Origin: Winogradskya humida
Lineage (GTDB): Bacteria; Actinomycetota; Actinomycetes; Mycobacteriales; Micromonosporaceae
Direction: 5' to 3'
DNA: 52,023 nucleotides
Assembly (NCBI RefSeq): GCF_016862215.1
Contig: NZ_BOMN01000124.1
Location: 1 to 52,023 of the forward strand
Under the pieces are notes generated by a model. That model saw only the letters and a program-made list of their open reading frames with translations, was not told where the DNA came from and did no database searches. The number at the start of each line of letters is the position of its first letter. Position 1 is the first letter of the stretch. Positions 51,171-52,023 of this stretch are shown one piece after another. The position numbers were made by a program, and so were the translations under genes.

Positions 51171-52023
51171 ATGGAAGACGCACCGAAGAAGAAGGCTTCT
51201 CGCAAGCGGAAGGTCGTTCTCGCGGCGGGCATGGCTGCCGTAGTGGCCGGTATCGGCACGGCGGCGACCGTCTCGTTCGCGGGAACCGGAGCGGGCACGG
51301 ACGCCGTTACCACGGCGGCGAACACTGCGGCCTTCAGTGACACCTTCGAGGACGGCGACACCGCGGGCTGGAGCAAGTCCGGCGGCACGTGGGCGGTGGC
51401 GAGCGACGACAGCAAGGTGCTGCGGCAGAGCAAGAGCGGGGCGACGCCGGCCCGGGAGTTCGCCGGCGACACCGGCTGGACCGACTACACGGTGACTGCC
51501 ACGGTCGAGCCGATCACGATCAATGCTGATGGGTACGCCGGGATCGTCGCGCGTTCCACCAGCTCGACCAGTTTCTACCGGCTCGCGCTCGCCGGCACCG
51601 GGAAGGTTCGCCTGGAGTCGGTCAGGTCGGGCACCGCCACGGTTCTCGGCGAGGCGGCGCTGACCGTGAGCGCGGGCAACGCGTACACGCTGGGACTGAC
51701 CGTCAGCGGCAGCAAGCTGACCGGTTCGGTGAACGGCGCGTCGGTGCTGAGTGCGACGGCGAGCTCGTTCGGGAGCGGGCGGATCGGGCTCCAGACGTAC
51801 GATGCGACAGCGCAATTCGACAACGTCACCGTAACCACCACCGGGGCAGCGTCACCAACCGCGACCGCAACCGCGTCACCCACCGCAACCGCGACAGCAA
51901 CCACGTCACCGACCGCTATCCCCTCGGCGACAGCGTCACCCACGCCCACGCCCACGCCCACGCCCACGCCCACGCCCACGCCCACGCCCACGCCCACGCC
52001 CACGCCCACGCCCACGAAGAGCA
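51171..52023 (+). CDS. Secreted modular protein, N-terminal part (probable polysaccharide-active enzyme), cut by window end
   Basis: 284 codons without a stop to the window edge. ATG 51171 has GGAAGGG 6 nt upstream. A basic-then-hydrophobic signal sequence (KKKASRKRKVVLAAGMAAVVAGIGTAATV) is followed by a concanavalin-like/LamG-type beta-sandwich domain (about residues 62-222: FSDTFEDGDTAGWSKSGGTWAVASDD; GYAGIVARSTSSTSFYRLAL; SFGSGRIGLQTYDATAQFDNVTV). A Thr/Ala/Ser/Pro linker then becomes a pure (PT)n tract. This layout precedes catalytic domains such as pectate lyases in actinomycetes, but the catalytic part lies outside the window. Confidence 0.75.
   Translation, partial: MEDAPKKKASRKRKVVLAAGMAAVVAGIGTAATVSFAGTGAGTDAVTTAANTAAFSDTFEDGDTAGWSKSGGTWAVASDDSKVLRQSKSGATPAREFAGDTGWTDYTVTATVEPITINADGYAGIVARSTSSTSFYRLALAGTGKVRLESVRSGTATVLGEAALTVSAGNAYTLGLTVSGSKLTGSVNGASVLSATASSFGSGRIGLQTYDATAQFDNVTVTTTGAASPTATATASPTATATATTSPTAIPSATASPTPTPTPTPTPTPTPTPTPTPTPTPTKS
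51939..52016. repeat. (CCCACG)13 hexanucleotide repeat
   Basis: Thirteen uninterrupted copies of CCCACG (78 bp) encoding Pro-Thr repeats in the secreted protein's linker. It is close to the window edge and prone to length variation or assembly error. Confidence 0.92.

Noticed and set aside
51575..52015. Minus-strand reading frame starting with a long Gly-Val repeat
   Set aside because: It is the antisense of the (CCCACG)13 repeat and of a convincing forward coding sequence with ribosome site and signal peptide.
1..52023. Insertion sequences, integrases, phage genes or att sites
   Set aside because: No transposase or recombinase motif and no terminal inverted repeats were seen; the decay zones are explained by indels and deletions.

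Overview
The window is high-GC DNA with actinomycete features: GTG/TTG starts, TGATG, ATGA and GTGA overlaps, long hairpins without U-tracts, LAL/LuxR and SARP regulators, Ala/Pro-rich membrane proteins, a ricin-tailed Ser/Thr kinase and secreted CAZymes. The family mix suggests Micromonosporaceae (Actinoplanes-like). That placement is inference; no rRNA or tRNA gene was seen to confirm it.

Layout. 1-1 kb: a membrane protein. 1-6 kb: an aminosugar/sugar ABC uptake operon (binding protein, two permeases, SIS-domain isomerase) with a divergent DeoR regulator; an 18-bp perfect palindrome lies in the shared promoter region. 6-8.7 kb: an MmyB-like XRE regulator, then an ECF sigma factor with a coupled membrane protein. 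8.7-13.8 kb: a secreted GH5 glycosidase and a D,D-carboxypeptidase with a very long Pro/Ala/Ser-rich N-terminus. 14-19 kb: an MFS exporter with divergent DeoR, an aldo/keto reductase and two alpha/beta hydrolases. 19-24.7 kb: three large regulators (LAL-type LuxR with a broken P-loop, truncated SARP, ATPase-less LuxR), several with in-frame minisatellites. 24.7-29.4 kb: a PQQ-type sugar dehydrogenase, fprA under a MerR/SoxR-type promoter, and a lone E1-alpha dehydrogenase subunit. 29.5-34.5 kb: small membrane proteins, an orphan binding protein, a decayed zone with frameshifted remnants (one WXG100/ESX-like), an RlmJ-like methyltransferase and a truncated YbaB-like gene. 34.6-36 kb: a membrane diguanylate cyclase.

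36.1-39.2 kb is the most interesting part: a compact RiPP locus. It has a radical SAM maturase (CX3CX2C), a 59-residue precursor translated by GTGA overlap and ending in repeated FDN/WDN triplets plus WNK (predicted three-residue cyclophane sites), a pentapeptide-repeat protein downstream, and a HutC-type GntR regulator. A nearly identical 20-bp operator lies both in the maturase promoter spacer and in front of gntR. I recall NCBI naming similar pairs AmcA/AmcB. The product, target and immunity mechanism here cannot be read from sequence.

39.5-52 kb: a class C beta-lactamase-like hydrolase, a ClgR-like regulator overlapping a clpP paralogue, a polyamine-type ABC operon (potADBC order), kup, a Ser/Thr kinase with extracellular ricin lectin domain, a deletion scar where the 5' halves of a divergent alpha/beta hydrolase and a TetR gene have been lost, and the start of a secreted modular protein that runs off the window through a (CCCACG)13 repeat.
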